This document shows, in pieces, positions 27,869 to 37,699 of a DNA stretch of 64,000 nt. The stretch is from an uncultured Pelagibacteraceae bacterium (GTDB lineage: Bacteria > Pseudomonadota > Alphaproteobacteria > Pelagibacterales > Pelagibacteraceae). How positions within the stretch are numbered: the first letter of the stretch is position 1; every line of letters begins with the position of its first letter. Made by a program: the position numbers and the translations under genes. The notes under the pieces were generated by a model. The model saw only the letters and a list, made by a program, of their open reading frames with translations. It searched no databases and was not told where the DNA came from. The stretch covers positions 1 through 64,000 of the forward strand of contig CACBYP010000007.1 in assembly GCA_902543485.1 (NCBI GenBank), given 5' to 3'.

Positions 27869-28506
27869 TTGATTCGGATATTTTAAAAATAGATAAAATT
27901 ATTTCTCCAAATGTTTCACGTGAAACATTAGATGAATTACAAAATTACTCAAATGAGATAATTTTGAGGAATAAACACATAAATTTAATAAGTAAAAAAA
28001 CAGTAAATTCTATAAATAACAGGCATATAATAGATTGTGCACAAACAATTGATTTTATTGATAAAAAAGATATAAATACCTGCACAGATCTAGGTTCCGG
28101 TGCTGGATTACCAGGTGTAGTTTTAGGTATTTTGATGAAACCAAAAAAACCTCTATTTAAGTCGATTTTTTACGAGAAAAGTTACCATAAAAGTATTTTT
28201 TTGAAAGAAATGACAAAAAAATTTAAATTGAATTCTGAAATTCATAGAAAAAATATTTTTGAGGAAAAAAATTTAAGTACAGATGTAATTATATCTCGAG
28301 CATTTAAACCTTTGCATATAATTTTTCAAATAGCTCAAAATAATTTCAAAAATTTTAGGTATATAATTTTATTTTTAGGTAAGAGTGGAAAAAAAATATT
28401 GAGTGAAGCTCTTATTTTTTGGAAATTTGATTACGAACAAAAAAAAAGTCTAACAAACAATGAGTCTATGATTGTGAAAATATTTAACTTAGAGAAAAAA
28501 AAGTAA
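27865..28506 (+). CDS. rsmG: 16S rRNA (guanine-527-N7)-methyltransferase RsmG
   Basis: 213-residue SAM-dependent methyltransferase modifying G527 of 16S rRNA. The SAM-binding motif I is [18 protein letters not shown] near residues 73-90. The N-terminal [15 protein letters not shown] motif carries the alphaproteobacterial NVSRET signature, and [11 protein letters not shown] follows. The TTG start at 27865 overlaps the mnmG stop; no better ATG is in frame nearby. The codons for NVSRET also form a perfect parS site. Confidence 0.93.
   Translation: MIDSDILKIDKIISPNVSRETLDELQNYSNEIILRNKHINLISKKTVNSINNRHIIDCAQTIDFIDKKDINTCTDLGSGAGLPGVVLGILMKPKKPLFKSIFYEKSYHKSIFLKEMTKKFKLNSEIHRKNIFEEKNLSTDVIISRAFKPLHIIFQIAQNNFKNFRYIILFLGKSGKKILSEALIFWKFDYEQKKSLTNNESMIVKIFNLEKKK
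27912..27927. promoter_or_regulatory. parS centromere site
   Basis: The 16-base sequence TGTTTCACGTGAAACA is identical to the canonical bacterial parS bound by chromosomal ParB. It is embedded in the start of rsmG, where the same bases encode Asn-Val-Ser-Arg-Glu-Thr. parA and parB begin about 650 and 1450 bases downstream, and the candidate oriC is about 9 kb upstream. Confidence 0.93.
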
Positions 28507-28581
28507 AATGATAAATTCAATGAAAAGAAAATTTGAAATAAAAATATCTAAATACGAATTTTTTTTAATTCAGAAATAAAA

Positions 28582-29382
28582 ATGAATAAAAAAATTATAT
28601 CAGTAATAAATCAAAAAGGCGGTGTAGGGAAAACAACTACTATTATAAATTTAGCAGCTGGATTATCAATGAAAGGAAAAAAAATTTTAGTTATAGACCT
28701 TGATCCACAAGGTAATGCTACAACAGGTCTTGGATTGTCTAATAATTCTAATTCAGATAAAACAATCTACAATGTTCTTAATGGAAATAAAAAAATTTCT
28801 GAAGTAATTCAATCTACAACCTTTGAAAATCTTGATTTGATAACTTCAAACGTTGATTTATCAGGCCTTGAGGTAGAAACAGCGAGTGATAACCGTAGAG
28901 CATTTAAATTAAAGGACGAATTAGGCCTAATTTTAAATGATTCTGGACCCTCATATGATTATATACTTATTGATTGTCCACCGTCATTAAGCCTTCTCAC
29001 AATTATGGCATTGGTAGCCTCAGATGCTCTAGTAGTGCCTCTACAAACAGAATTTTTTGCTTTGGAGGGCCTTACACAGCTAATGAAAACAATCGAAAGA
29101 ATAAAATCTAATCTTAATCCGTCCTTGGAGATACGTGGCATACTTCTAACAATGTTTGATAAAAGAAATAAACTTTCTGGGCAAGTCGAAATAGAAGCAA
29201 GAAATTATTTTAAAGAAAAAGTTTATGCAACAGCTGTTCCAAGAAATGTCAGATTATCCGAAGCCCCTTCTCATGGTATCCCAGTGCTAATGTACGATAA
29301 GATTTGTCCTGGTAGTAAAGCTTATTTTCAATTCACCGAAGAATTTTTAGAGCAAGATAAGCAAGTGGAGAGTGCAGCATGA
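28582..29382 (+). CDS. parA: Chromosome partitioning ATPase ParA
   Basis: 266-residue Walker-type ATPase that positions ParB-parS complexes. The deviant Walker A motif KGGVGKTTT is at about 11-19 with the signature lysine, A' is VIDLDPQGNATTGLG near 38-52, and Walker B is YILIDCPPSLSLLT near 128-141. The C-terminal VPRNVRLSEAPSHGIPV is the family signature. The 3' end overlaps parB by four bases (ATGA). Together with ParB it loads SMC and segregates new origins. Confidence 0.98.
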   Translation: MNKKIISVINQKGGVGKTTTIINLAAGLSMKGKKILVIDLDPQGNATTGLGLSNNSNSDKTIYNVLNGNKKISEVIQSTTFENLDLITSNVDLSGLEVETASDNRRAFKLKDELGLILNDSGPSYDYILIDCPPSLSLLTIMALVASDALVVPLQTEFFALEGLTQLMKTIERIKSNLNPSLEIRGILLTMFDKRNKLSGQVEIEARNYFKEKVYATAVPRNVRLSEAPSHGIPVLMYDKICPGSKAYFQFTEEFLEQDKQVESAA

Positions 29383-30230
29383 TAAATCCTTTTAAAAACA
29401 AAAAGGGCTTAGGAAGAGGATTATCGTCATTGATCGGAGATAGTGATATTAAAACCTCAAATGATAAAATTTCAATAAGTTCAATAATACCTAACAAAAA
29501 TCAGCCAAGGAAATTTTTTGATAAAGACGATTTAGATGAGTTGGCAACATCAATTAAAGAAAGAGGTATAATTCAACCTTTAATAGTTAGAAAATCTGAT
29601 GATCAAGATGATAAATATGAATTGATAGCAGGTGAGAGAAGGTGGCAAGCTGCACAATCAGCAGGCCTTCATAACGTTCCTGTTGTAGTTATACAAGCAG
29701 ATAATTTAAAATCTTTAGAGCTTGCTATAATTGAAAACGTGCAAAGGAAAGATCTTAATCCTATAGAAGAAGCAGAAAGCTACAGAAACCTCATTGAAAA
29801 TTTTGATTATGATCAAGAAATGGTTTCAAAATTCATAGGCAAAAGTAGGTCTCATATTTCCAACTCATTGCGACTTTTGTCTTTGCCTGAAAAATTAATT
29901 GGCATGATAAGAGAAAGTAAAATATCTCAAGGACATGCTAAAATTCTAATTGGACTCGAAAATGCTTTATTACTTGCTGATAAAATAATTAAAAAGAAAT
30001 TGTCTGTAAGGCAAACTGAGAGCTTAGTAAGATTATTAAAGAATGGTGGTAAAAAAATTTTAAAGCAAAAAGATTCAAATGTTGTTGCAACTGAGAATGA
30101 ATTAACTAGCAAATTAGGAATGAGAGTTTTATTAAACAACAAAAAAAATAACTCTGGAACTTTAACTTTTGAATATAAAGGAATAGATCAATTAGATAGG
30201 TTAGTAAATATTATAAAAAATAACTATTAA
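29379..30230 (+). CDS. parB: Chromosome partitioning CTPase ParB
   Basis: 283-residue parS-binding clamp. The N-terminus KGLGRGLSSLIGD is the typical ParA-contact peptide. The CTPase/N domain shows NKNQPRKFF near 44-52 and the arginine patch GERRWQAAQSAGL near 85-97, followed by ENVQRKDLNPIEEA. The helix-turn-helix region (VSKFIGKSRSHISNSLRLLSLP) spans about 148-170. The C-terminal dimerisation domain is present. It overlaps parA and ends convergently with holA (4 bases). Confidence 0.97.
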   Translation: MINPFKNKKGLGRGLSSLIGDSDIKTSNDKISISSIIPNKNQPRKFFDKDDLDELATSIKERGIIQPLIVRKSDDQDDKYELIAGERRWQAAQSAGLHNVPVVVIQADNLKSLELAIIENVQRKDLNPIEEAESYRNLIENFDYDQEMVSKFIGKSRSHISNSLRLLSLPEKLIGMIRESKISQGHAKILIGLENALLLADKIIKKKLSVRQTESLVRLLKNGGKKILKQKDSNVVATENELTSKLGMRVLLNNKKNNSGTLTFEYKGIDQLDRLVNIIKNNY

Positions 30231-31204
30231 TAATTTATTATAAAATTCGAGAGTAAGTGTATGGGGTTTTTTGAATTATTTTTGATAAGAATTTCAACCT
30301 CGTTTATTTCATAAATTTTATTCTTTAAATCTTTTAATTTCCAATTATTTACTTGTGTTTTTACCATTTCTTTGTCTTTCCAAAATATTGGAGGTCTAGT
30401 ATTAGATATCACTTGGTCTAGGTTCCTATTTTCTTTATATCTTTCTATAATTTCCATCAATCTTTTTGACTTACTTAACAAAGTTCTGAGAATTAAAATA
30501 CAATCCTCATTCGAATAATTATTTTCATTTAAAATTTTTGAAAGACTTTTTTTATTTTTTGAAAGATAATTATCAGCCAGTTCACTTACACTATAATTTT
30601 CAGCTAAATTACTTAATTTTTGAATATTTTCAAAACTAATATTTTTGTTAGATAATGAAAAATTAAATATTTTTTCTAATTCTACTTTCAAATTTTCCCG
30701 ATTACCGCAAGCTCTGTTTATAATTAAATTTATTGATTCTCGAGAAAGCTTTATATTATTTTTATTTATAAATTCTATAACTAAAGAAGTTAATGCCTTC
30801 GCGTCATCATCATAAAATGGAATAGTTATTAACGTTTTGTCTTTTTCAAACAATGACCTTAGTTTAGATTTTTTTTCAAGTATCCCAGCTTTCAATATAA
30901 TTTTTATATCTTCCAATCTTTCTGTCTTTATTTCTTCTATGAGTTTAGTTATTTTATCACTAACTCTTGAAATTATAATTAATTTTGCGTCACCAAATAG
31001 AGATTTTGTTAAAATTTCACTTATAACTGTTTCATAATTATTAATAAATTCTGCTTCCTCATATTTATTTATAGAACCTCGAAAATTATTTGCAAATTTT
31101 TCCTTTATTACTTGATTTTGGAAACCATCATTTTTTCCATAAAGAAGTATGATAGGGTTCTTATCAAAATTTGTTCTATTTATTTCAAATGATTTTACTA
31201 TCAT
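30227..31204 (-). CDS. holA: DNA polymerase III delta subunit HolA
   Basis: 325-residue clamp-loader subunit that opens the beta clamp. The N-terminal segment IILLYGKNDGFQNQVIKE corresponds to the family start (xxLLYGxDxxLxxE). The middle carries KLSRESINLIINRACGNRENLKVELEKI, a conserved HolA stretch of AAA+ domain II. The C-terminal helical collar includes NYSNEDCILILRTLLSKSKRL. It overlaps lptE by four bases; leuS-lptE-holA is a conserved alphaproteobacterial string, transcribed toward parB. Confidence 0.9.
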   Translation of the reverse strand: MIVKSFEINRTNFDKNPIILLYGKNDGFQNQVIKEKFANNFRGSINKYEEAEFINNYETVISEILTKSLFGDAKLIIISRVSDKITKLIEEIKTERLEDIKIILKAGILEKKSKLRSLFEKDKTLITIPFYDDDAKALTSLVIEFINKNNIKLSRESINLIINRACGNRENLKVELEKIFNFSLSNKNISFENIQKLSNLAENYSVSELADNYLSKNKKSLSKILNENNYSNEDCILILRTLLSKSKRLMEIIERYKENRNLDQVISNTRPPIFWKDKEMVKTQVNNWKLKDLKNKIYEINEVEILIKNNSKNPIHLLSNFIINY

Positions 31205-31653
31205 GAATCAATTGCTGTTACTGACATCAACATTGTTTGGAATAGTTCTTTTGTAAGGTTTTTTATAATATTCTTTTCAAATTGCGATAATTCAAATTTA
31301 TCATTGATATTATTATAAGTTGATTCTTTTGAAACTGAGTTTTTTATTAAAGTATCTCCATTAAAAATTAAATTATAATCCAAACTAATTTCTAACCTAA
31401 ATTTTTCAGGATCACCTTTTGCATTTGACGAAACTATTTCCTTATTTTTTTTTGTTTTAAAATAAATATCGTATTCTTTTTTTCCTTTACTGATATCTTT
31501 TAACTCTTGGTTCAAAATTTGATTTATATTTCTGTCTCCTTCAAATTTTATATTTACAAATTTAAAGTTATATGATTTGTCGGCTAACATTGGTTTAAAC
31601 GAGCAGCTCTGAGTAAATAATAGTACGAGCAATAATGATAAAAGTTTATTCAT
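31201..31653 (-). CDS. lptE: LPS-assembly lipoprotein LptE
   Basis: 150-residue outer-membrane lipoprotein that plugs the LptD barrel during LPS export. The signal peptide is [17 protein letters not shown] with the lipobox TQSC and acceptor Cys17, followed by SFKPML, the conserved CGFxPxy-like start of LptE. The rest is polar beta-rich sequence of low identity to model proteins. The position between leuS and holA supports the call, since that is the standard location of lptE. Confidence 0.85.
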   Translation of the reverse strand: MNKLLSLLLVLLFTQSCSFKPMLADKSYNFKFVNIKFEGDRNINQILNQELKDISKGKKEYDIYFKTKKNKEIVSSNAKGDPEKFRLEISLDYNLIFNGDTLIKNSVSKESTYNNINDKFELSQFEKNIIKNLTKELFQTMLMSVTAIDS

Positions 31654-34189
31654 GTAATAATATGTTTATTAACCTATTTTTTATAAATATAATTTTTTTA
31701 ATTTGATTTATATCAAAATGTTTATTTAAATTTTTATCTTTATTAATAACTTCAATGAGTTTTTTCTCAGAAATATCTTTTCTAACATTTAAAATTGCTC
31801 TTTTTTTTCCATTTATTTGCACTACAAATTTAATTTCCTCTGCTTCTAATATTCTAGAATCAAATTTTGGCCAACCCAGATCTTTATCCTTATGAATTTC
31901 ACTCAAACATTCACTGGTAAAATGTGGAATAACCGGGGAAAAACAAATTAATATCTTTTTATAATTATTCTCTAAATTTAAATAGTTTTTATTTTCTTTT
32001 ATGTATTTACTTAAAAAGTTGTAAGTTTCATACATGTTAGCCACGATTACATTATAATTAAATTTTTCTAAATTGTTTGTTATTTTTGATATAATCGTGT
32101 TAGTAAATTTTTCTATTTTTTCATCGACCAATTCATCTTTTTTTTCAGATATTTTATCTTTTATTTCCTCATGTAATGACCACAGTTTTTGGATAAATTT
32201 ATAAGAAGATACCATTCCCTGCTCAGACCATTGAACATCTTTTTCTGGCGGACTGTCAGATAAAATAAATAGTCTCACAGCATCAGCACCGTAATTATTA
32301 ATAATAAATTCTGGATCGATAACATTTTTTTTAGATTTTGACATTGATTCTGAAGGTCCAACTTTTACTATCTCATTATGGTCTTTTTTTTTTACTACAT
32401 TGTTATTTATTTTTTCTACCTCATCTGGCGATAACCAATTATTATATTTATCTTTATACGTCTCATGACAAACCATACCTTGAGTGAATAGACTTTTGAA
32501 AGGTTCTGTAATATTAAAGTTTTTATTTTGGTAGTTTATTGCCCTCATAAAAAATCTTGAATACAATAAATGAAGAATTGCATGTTCTACACCCCCAATG
32601 TATTGATCAACAGGCATCCAATAATCTATGTCACTTTTTTTAAATCCATAAGTTTTTTCATTAGGAGAGCAAAATCTAACATAATACCAAGATGAACAAA
32701 CAAAAGTATCTAAAGTATCAGTTTCTCTTATTAATTTTTTCCCGTTTATATTAACTTCTTTCCAATCGTTCAATTTGTCTAATGGATTACCTTTAACATC
32801 TAATTTTATATTTTCTGGCAGTTTTACCGGGAGCATTGATTTCGGAATAGGATGTACGTTGCCATCATTATCGTATGCTACAGGTATTGGGCAACCCCAA
32901 TATCTCTGCCTTGATACACCCCAATCTTTTAATCTATAATTTACTTTCCTCTTTCCTAATTTTTTTTCCTCAAGAATTTTAATTGCCTCATTCACAGAAT
33001 TATTCGGAGCCTCAAATCCGTTTAAAAATTCAGAATTTATTAATAAACCGGGACCAGAATAAGCAGCATCTTTGACTTCAAAATTATCGCTTTCTTCTTT
33101 AGGCTTAACAACAGTTCTTATTTTTAAATTATATTTTTTTGCAAATTCAAAATCTCTTTGATCATGAGCTGGGCATCCAAATACTGCACCAAATCCATAA
33201 TCCATTAATACAAAGTTTGCGAAGTAAACAGGCACTTTTTGATTTGGATTTAAAGGATTAATAGCTTTTAAATTTGTTTTAAATCCGATTTTATCACCAA
33301 CAGCTATAGCCTCCTCTGTAGTGCCGGTTTTTGAGCATTCCTCTTTAAATTTTAAATATTCAGGATTTTTTTCGTAAAACCTCGATAATTCATGATCAAC
33401 TGATACCGCCAAAAAAGAGAAACCAAAAAGTGTGTCTGGTCTTGTTGTGAAACATTTAATACTATTTAAAGGTAAATCACCCTCAACTTTAAAATCAATT
33501 TCACAACCAAATGATTTACCAATCCAGTTTTTTTGCATTGTTTTTACTTTGTTTGGCCAATCCTTTAGCTCATCCAAACCTTCTAAAAGTTCTTCTGAAA
33601 ATTTAGATATATTAAAAAACCATTGATTTAACTTTTTTCTCTCAACAACAGCACCCGATCTCCAACCTTTCCCATCTATTACTTGCTCATTTGCTAGAAC
33701 TGTTTGATCAACAGGATCCCAATTCACGTAGTTTTCTTTTCTATAAACTAATTTTTTTTCTAGTAGTTCTAAAAAAAAAATTTGTTGATGTTTATAATAA
33801 TCTTCTGAACACGTAGATATTTCTCGATTCCAATCGATAGATAAACCTAAACTTTTAAGTTGACTCTTCATTGTCTCTATATTTGAATTTGTCCAATCTT
33901 TTGGGTCTAGGTTGTTATCTCTCGCAGCGTTTTCTGCAGGCATACCAAAAGCATCCCATCCCATTGGATGTAATACATTAAACCCTTGTAAGCTTTTATA
34001 TCTTGATAACACATCACCAATTGTATAGTTTCTCACATGTCCCATATGTATTTTGCCAGATGGGTATGGAAACATTTCAAGGCAATAGTATTTTTTTTTA
34101 TTTATATCTATTTTGCATTTGTACGTTTGATGTGTTTCCCAAAATTTTTGCCATTTATGTTCTGTGAGTTTGAAGTTGTATCTTGACAC
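31646..34189 (-). CDS. leuS: Leucyl-tRNA synthetase
   Basis: 847-residue class I synthetase charging tRNA-Leu. The HIGH-equivalent motif is in [20 protein letters not shown] near 42-61, and the KMSKS-equivalent in [17 protein letters not shown] near 612-628. The CP1 editing domain lies at about 220-420 and contains the TTRPDTLFG threonine-rich motif and [17 protein letters not shown]. Zinc-site cysteines are not evident, as in many bacterial LeuRS. It overlaps lptE by eight bases. Confidence 0.98.
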   Translation of the reverse strand: MSRYNFKLTEHKWQKFWETHQTYKCKIDINKKKYYCLEMFPYPSGKIHMGHVRNYTIGDVLSRYKSLQGFNVLHPMGWDAFGMPAENAARDNNLDPKDWTNSNIETMKSQLKSLGLSIDWNREISTCSEDYYKHQQIFFLELLEKKLVYRKENYVNWDPVDQTVLANEQVIDGKGWRSGAVVERKKLNQWFFNISKFSEELLEGLDELKDWPNKVKTMQKNWIGKSFGCEIDFKVEGDLPLNSIKCFTTRPDTLFGFSFLAVSVDHELSRFYEKNPEYLKFKEECSKTGTTEEAIAVGDKIGFKTNLKAINPLNPNQKVPVYFANFVLMDYGFGAVFGCPAHDQRDFEFAKKYNLKIRTVVKPKEESDNFEVKDAAYSGPGLLINSEFLNGFEAPNNSVNEAIKILEEKKLGKRKVNYRLKDWGVSRQRYWGCPIPVAYDNDGNVHPIPKSMLPVKLPENIKLDVKGNPLDKLNDWKEVNINGKKLIRETDTLDTFVCSSWYYVRFCSPNEKTYGFKKSDIDYWMPVDQYIGGVEHAILHLLYSRFFMRAINYQNKNFNITEPFKSLFTQGMVCHETYKDKYNNWLSPDEVEKINNNVVKKKDHNEIVKVGPSESMSKSKKNVIDPEFIINNYGADAVRLFILSDSPPEKDVQWSEQGMVSSYKFIQKLWSLHEEIKDKISEKKDELVDEKIEKFTNTIISKITNNLEKFNYNVIVANMYETYNFLSKYIKENKNYLNLENNYKKILICFSPVIPHFTSECLSEIHKDKDLGWPKFDSRILEAEEIKFVVQINGKKRAILNVRKDISEKKLIEVINKDKNLNKHFDINQIKKIIFIKNRLINILLHE

Positions 34190-34207
34190 TTTTATGATTT
34201 GTTAAAT

Positions 34208-34771
34208 TTATTTTTTTTCTGGATCACTTCTTACGTAGGGTTCATTTTTCCCAACATTTTGTTTTTCATATACTGCAGCTTGAGTTAATATTTTTCTTGA
34301 TAGATCGTTAGCCAAATCTCCTGATCTATCTGTCACAACACAATTATTAGACATACTGCAATTTTTATAAAATACTTTTATCGATAATGCATCAGACCTT
34401 ATTTGATTAGACAAAAATCTTATAGAAATTTTTACAGCCTCATCACTTGAACTACCATCGCTATACCAGTCAGTTACAATAATGCCCCCACTATAATTTG
34501 CTAATGCAAGAGGCATAAAATCTAAGACATCTAAAGATGCTCTCCAAAGTTCATTTGAACTTGCGAAATCAAAAGTTCCACTTTTAGTTTTACCAAAATT
34601 TGATAGTCTAAATCCCCTTCCTTCTTCAATATTTTTTGCAACCCGCTCTCTTGGGTCTGGGGAGATTTGTCTTGCATCTGCACCAGGTAATTTTCCTCCT
34701 TTACATGAGCTTACAAATAATGCGCAAAAAAGAGCAAGTGTTAAGAATAATTGAATTTTTTTTTGTTTCAT
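34208..34771 (-). CDS. DUF3576-family lipoprotein
   Basis: 187-residue predicted lipoprotein. The signal peptide ends in LFVSSC with the acceptor Cys near 23. The mature part has SNELWRASLDVLDFMPLAL and GGIIVTDWYSD, the core pattern of the DUF3576 family found in alphaproteobacteria next to leuS. The family function is unknown; an outer-membrane role has been assumed from its lipid anchor. It lies 18 bases upstream of leuS and probably heads that operon. Confidence 0.85.
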   Translation of the reverse strand: MKQKKIQLFLTLALFCALFVSSCKGGKLPGADARQISPDPRERVAKNIEEGRGFRLSNFGKTKSGTFDFASSNELWRASLDVLDFMPLALANYSGGIIVTDWYSDGSSSDEAVKISIRFLSNQIRSDALSIKVFYKNCSMSNNCVVTDRSGDLANDLSRKILTQAAVYEKQNVGKNEPYVRSDPEKK

Positions 34772-34970
34772 AAAACTTATTGTACTACTAAATCATTTAA
34801 ATCATTTTTGAAATTCCTTAAAAATCAAAAAACGTTGAGTTTCTTAGGTTTTACAATGATGTAAATATGCAACACTTTATTTAATTGTTCAAATAAAAGC
34901 CCATTAATCTGAGTTTTTTTGAGGTTTTTTGATAAATACATCATGTTTAATATTAATATTAATAAATACA

Positions 34971-34976
34971 AAGGAG
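34971..34976 (+). promoter_or_regulatory. Strong Shine-Dalgarno of the porin gene
   Basis: AAGGAG lies eight bases before the ATG at 34985. This is one of the clearest ribosome-binding sites in the window, where most genes have weak ones, and it fixes the porin start against the longer open frame from 34919. The roughly 210-base region 34772-34984 between the DUF3576 gene and the porin must hold the porin promoter and a long 5' leader; I cannot assign its -10/-35 elements with confidence. Confidence 0.75.
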
Positions 34977-34984
34977 TATTTAAT

Positions 34985-35968
34985 ATGAACAAATACACAA
35001 AAATAGGGTTAACAGCATTAGCTGGTTCTCTAGTTGCAGGTTCAGTATCAGCTGCTACGCTTGGCGTATCAGGTGGAGCTGCAATGTACTACAGTGGTGG
35101 TGACGATAAAGCTAACACTGGTAACGGTTGGACAATGTCTGACTCAGTTACATTTTCTGCTTCAGGAGATGTAAATGATATCGGTGTAACACTATCAATT
35201 GAATTAGATGGTGACGCTGCTTCAGGAAAAACTAACTCAGGTACTTCGTACTCTTCAACAACTTCAATGAACGTTGTTGACAGTCACTCAATTTCTTTCG
35301 ATTTTGGTGATGCAGGTAGTTTAACATTCGCTGGACACGGTGGTGATGGTGCTATGAGTGCTAAAGATGACGTAATGCCAAATGCTTATGAAGAAGCTTG
35401 GGATGTAGTTTCAGGTGCTGATGCAGGTATTATCAATGGTCACAGTGGTAACAACATGTTTACTTACAAATACAGTCATGATTCTGGTGTAAGTTTAACA
35501 ATTGGTTATATCAATGCATCTGATGCAGTAACTGATGTATCATACTCAGATATGGGTATTGAATATACAGGTGTTGATGGTTTAACTGTTGGTTATGCAC
35601 AAGGTGATGTTGAAGCTGTAACAAACACTAAGAGTGATGAGCACACAATGTATGCTAAGTATGCATTTGGTCCAGTAACTGTTGGTGTACAGACATCTGA
35701 AAAAGATGTTGATGGTGGATCAACTAGTGACACAGAGTCAACTAGCATGGGTCTTACTTATCAAGTTAGCGATGACCTAACTGTTGGTTTTGGTAATCAT
35801 ACTATTGAGTACAACTCAGGTGAGGACCAAGAGTCAACTGGTGTCAGTGCTTCATACACAATGGGATCACTAACTATTGGTGGTGCATTTAACAGTGTTG
35901 ATAACATTGCTAATACAAATACAAATGACAGATCAGCTTACGAGCTTGGTTTAACATTTGCATTCTAA
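34985..35968 (+). CDS. Outer-membrane porin
   Basis: 327-residue porin. The signal peptide spans about 1-24 (TALAGSLVAGSVSAA). The remainder is a glycine-, serine-, threonine- and aspartate-rich series of alternating strands characteristic of a 16-stranded general porin (Porin_4 type). The C-terminus ends in ELGLTFAF, with terminal Phe as the BAM recognition signal. Codon use is more GC-rich and repetitive than that of its neighbours, as expected for a highly expressed protein. It is monocistronic, with a strong SD and a strong terminator. Confidence 0.9.
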   Translation: MNKYTKIGLTALAGSLVAGSVSAATLGVSGGAAMYYSGGDDKANTGNGWTMSDSVTFSASGDVNDIGVTLSIELDGDAASGKTNSGTSYSSTTSMNVVDSHSISFDFGDAGSLTFAGHGGDGAMSAKDDVMPNAYEEAWDVVSGADAGIINGHSGNNMFTYKYSHDSGVSLTIGYINASDAVTDVSYSDMGIEYTGVDGLTVGYAQGDVEAVTNTKSDEHTMYAKYAFGPVTVGVQTSEKDVDGGSTSDTESTSMGLTYQVSDDLTVGFGNHTIEYNSGEDQESTGVSASYTMGSLTIGGAFNSVDNIANTNTNDRSAYELGLTFAF

Positions 35969-35982
35969 TTAGTTTAGACTTT

Positions 35983-36543
35983 TTAAAAGGGCCCCTTTTT
36001 AGGGGCCTTTTTTTTTTCAAAATAAGAAATTCCAGCTACACCATAACAATTTAAAATCTTAATCTTCTTAAAGTTATCTTTTGAAATACCTCCTAAAGCG
36101 ACCACTTTTTTATTGGTAAAACTTTTTAGTTTAATAAATTTGTGAGTGCCAAGATAATTTTTATTAAATTTAAATATGGATGATAAAAATATCAAATTTA
36201 CTTTTTGTTTTTCTTTTTCTCTAATTTCCTTAATATTGTGGGCTGAACCTAGTAATAAAAAAGAGGTATTAATTGTGTAATTCAAATGTTTACAACTTTT
36301 ATTAAATGATGGTAGATATGCACCATCAAGACCTAATTTTAAAGCATTTCTAAAATCGTTAGATAAATAAAATTTAATGTTCTTTTTTGAGCAATAATTT
36401 TTTAAATTTTTAATTTCATTTATATCTAATTTTTGTTTGTAATTTCTATAAATTATGCCTGTATTATTATCTAAATTATCAATATTATTTTTTATAAAAG
36501 AATTTATAAAATAGAATTTTGTAGGAATATTATTATGCATCAT
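35983..36543 (-). CDS. Thiamine phosphate synthase-like protein (ThiE/TenI superfamily)
   Basis: 186 residues, a little shorter than ThiE (about 210). Superfamily landmarks are visible: FYLSNDFRNALKLGLDGAYLPS near 57-78 (the NDxxxAxxxxADGVHLG segment), LLLGSAHNIKEI near 96-107, FLSSIFKFNKNYLGTHKFIKL near 118-138, and VVALGGISKDN near 146-156. The pyrophosphate-contacting residues of true ThiE are only partly kept, so thiazole-HMP coupling is not assured; a TenI-like or altered-substrate role is possible. The C-terminal ten residues are encoded by the porin terminator. It overlaps the divergent yggS gene by nine bases. Confidence 0.72.
   Translation of the reverse strand: MMHNNIPTKFYFINSFIKNNIDNLDNNTGIIYRNYKQKLDINEIKNLKNYCSKKNIKFYLSNDFRNALKLGLDGAYLPSFNKSCKHLNYTINTSFLLLGSAHNIKEIREKEKQKVNLIFLSSIFKFNKNYLGTHKFIKLKSFTNKKVVALGGISKDNFKKIKILNCYGVAGISYFEKKKAPKKGPF
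35985..36017 (+). terminator. Rho-independent terminator of the porin gene
   Basis: Left arm 35985-35995 (AAAAGGGCCCC) pairs with 36002-36012 over 11 bp with one G-U pair and a six-base loop, followed by an unbroken T run to 36017. It begins 17 bases after the porin stop. It is also inside the last codons of the convergent ThiE-like gene, encoding its lysine/proline-rich C-terminus. Confidence 0.93.
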
Positions 36544-37197
36544 ACAGTTAAAAATTTACTTAATATCTTAGAAAATGTTAAGTCAAAAATACCAAAGGAT
36601 ATTAGTAAAAATAAATTGCCGCAAATAATAGCAGTGTCTAAGACTTTTAAAATAGATCATATACTTCCTTTAATTGAATATGGACATTTTCATTATGGAG
36701 AGAATAAAGTACAAGAAGCTTACGATAAATGGTCACAAATAAAAGAAAAAAATAAAAATATAAAGTTACATCTTATTGGTCGCCTTCAAACAAATAAGGT
36801 TAAGCTAGCTGTAAAATTATTTGATTTCATTCATTCATTAGACAGTAAGAAACTTGCCAATAAAATTTCATTACAAGAAAAAGAGCAAAATTTAAAAACA
36901 AAACTATTCATTCAAGTAAACATAGGTGATGAAGAACAAAAGTCTGGTATTTCAAAAAATGAACTTTTAGATTTTTATAGTTACTGCAAATCCCTTAACT
37001 TAGATATTATAGGTTTGATGTGTATTCCCCCAATAAACCAGGATAGTAGTAAATATTTTGCAGAAATGAAAAATTTAAGCAAGAAGTTAAATTTAAATGA
37101 ACTTAGTATGGGTATGTCATCAGATTATGTCAACGCAGTGGAAAATAGATCAACTTTTATAAGAGTTGGTTCAAAAATTTTTGGACAAAGGCATTAG
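36535..37197 (+). CDS. PLP homeostasis protein, YggS/PROSC family
   Basis: 220-residue single-domain (beta/alpha)8 protein that binds pyridoxal 5'-phosphate and buffers its level; no catalytic activity is established for the family. The PLP lysine lies in IIAVSKTFKIDHI near residue 35. The sequences HLIGRLQTNKVKLA, VNIGDEEQKSGIS, GLMCIPP and the C-terminal LSMGMSSDYVNAVENRSTF with IRVGSKIFGQR match the family throughout. The starts of this gene and the ThiE-like gene overlap head to head. Confidence 0.95.
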   Translation: MHHTVKNLLNILENVKSKIPKDISKNKLPQIIAVSKTFKIDHILPLIEYGHFHYGENKVQEAYDKWSQIKEKNKNIKLHLIGRLQTNKVKLAVKLFDFIHSLDSKKLANKISLQEKEQNLKTKLFIQVNIGDEEQKSGISKNELLDFYSYCKSLNLDIIGLMCIPPINQDSSKYFAEMKNLSKKLNLNELSMGMSSDYVNAVENRSTFIRVGSKIFGQRH

Positions 37198-37688
37198 AGA
37201 ATTTTTATAGTTGTTTTTTTATTTATTAATTTTATTAAAATTAAAAAGTCTTTTTCAGAAACACCTATGCAGCCTGCTGTAGGCTTATAGTTTTTTGTTA
37301 AATGAATGAATATTGCACTACCGCCTCCAATTTTTTTATTTTTCCAGTTAAATTTTATAGGAATAAAAAAATTATATTTATAATCTTTTCGATAAAGTTT
37401 TTCATGTCTTAAATTTGATTTAATTTTAATTAATTTATTGTAATATCCTTTTGATCTAATATCGTTACACCAACCCATATTTTTTTTTATATAAACAATA
37501 TCCAACTTTGTAATCGGTTTAATTTTTCTGTCTCCTCTCAAATATAAGCTACCTAAATTAAATTTACCTGTTGGAGTTTTTTTATCACCTTCTATTTTAT
37601 TTTTTGTGAAACCTCTTTTGCCAATACAACATTTCATTATAAAATCGTCAAAAATCAGTGTATCTTTATTTTTGATTATAATTGGCAT
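37194..37688 (-). CDS. L,D-transpeptidase (YkuD) family protein
   Basis: 164-residue YkuD-domain protein. The catalytic motif is in GGGSAIFIHLTKNYKPTAGC near 121-140 followed by IGVS, corresponding to HxxxxxxxTxGCIGV with the nucleophilic cysteine. KGYYNKLIKI-type and KTPTGKFNLGSLYLRGDR segments also match. No N-terminal signal peptide is obvious, which is a recurring feature of this short proteobacterial subgroup. It probably modifies peptidoglycan cross-links or anchors. It is divergent from the regulator at 37700. Confidence 0.85.
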   Translation of the reverse strand: MPIIIKNKDTLIFDDFIMKCCIGKRGFTKNKIEGDKKTPTGKFNLGSLYLRGDRKIKPITKLDIVYIKKNMGWCNDIRSKGYYNKLIKIKSNLRHEKLYRKDYKYNFFIPIKFNWKNKKIGGGSAIFIHLTKNYKPTAGCIGVSEKDFLILIKLINKKTTIKIL

Positions 37689-37699
37689 ATTGTAGCTAG

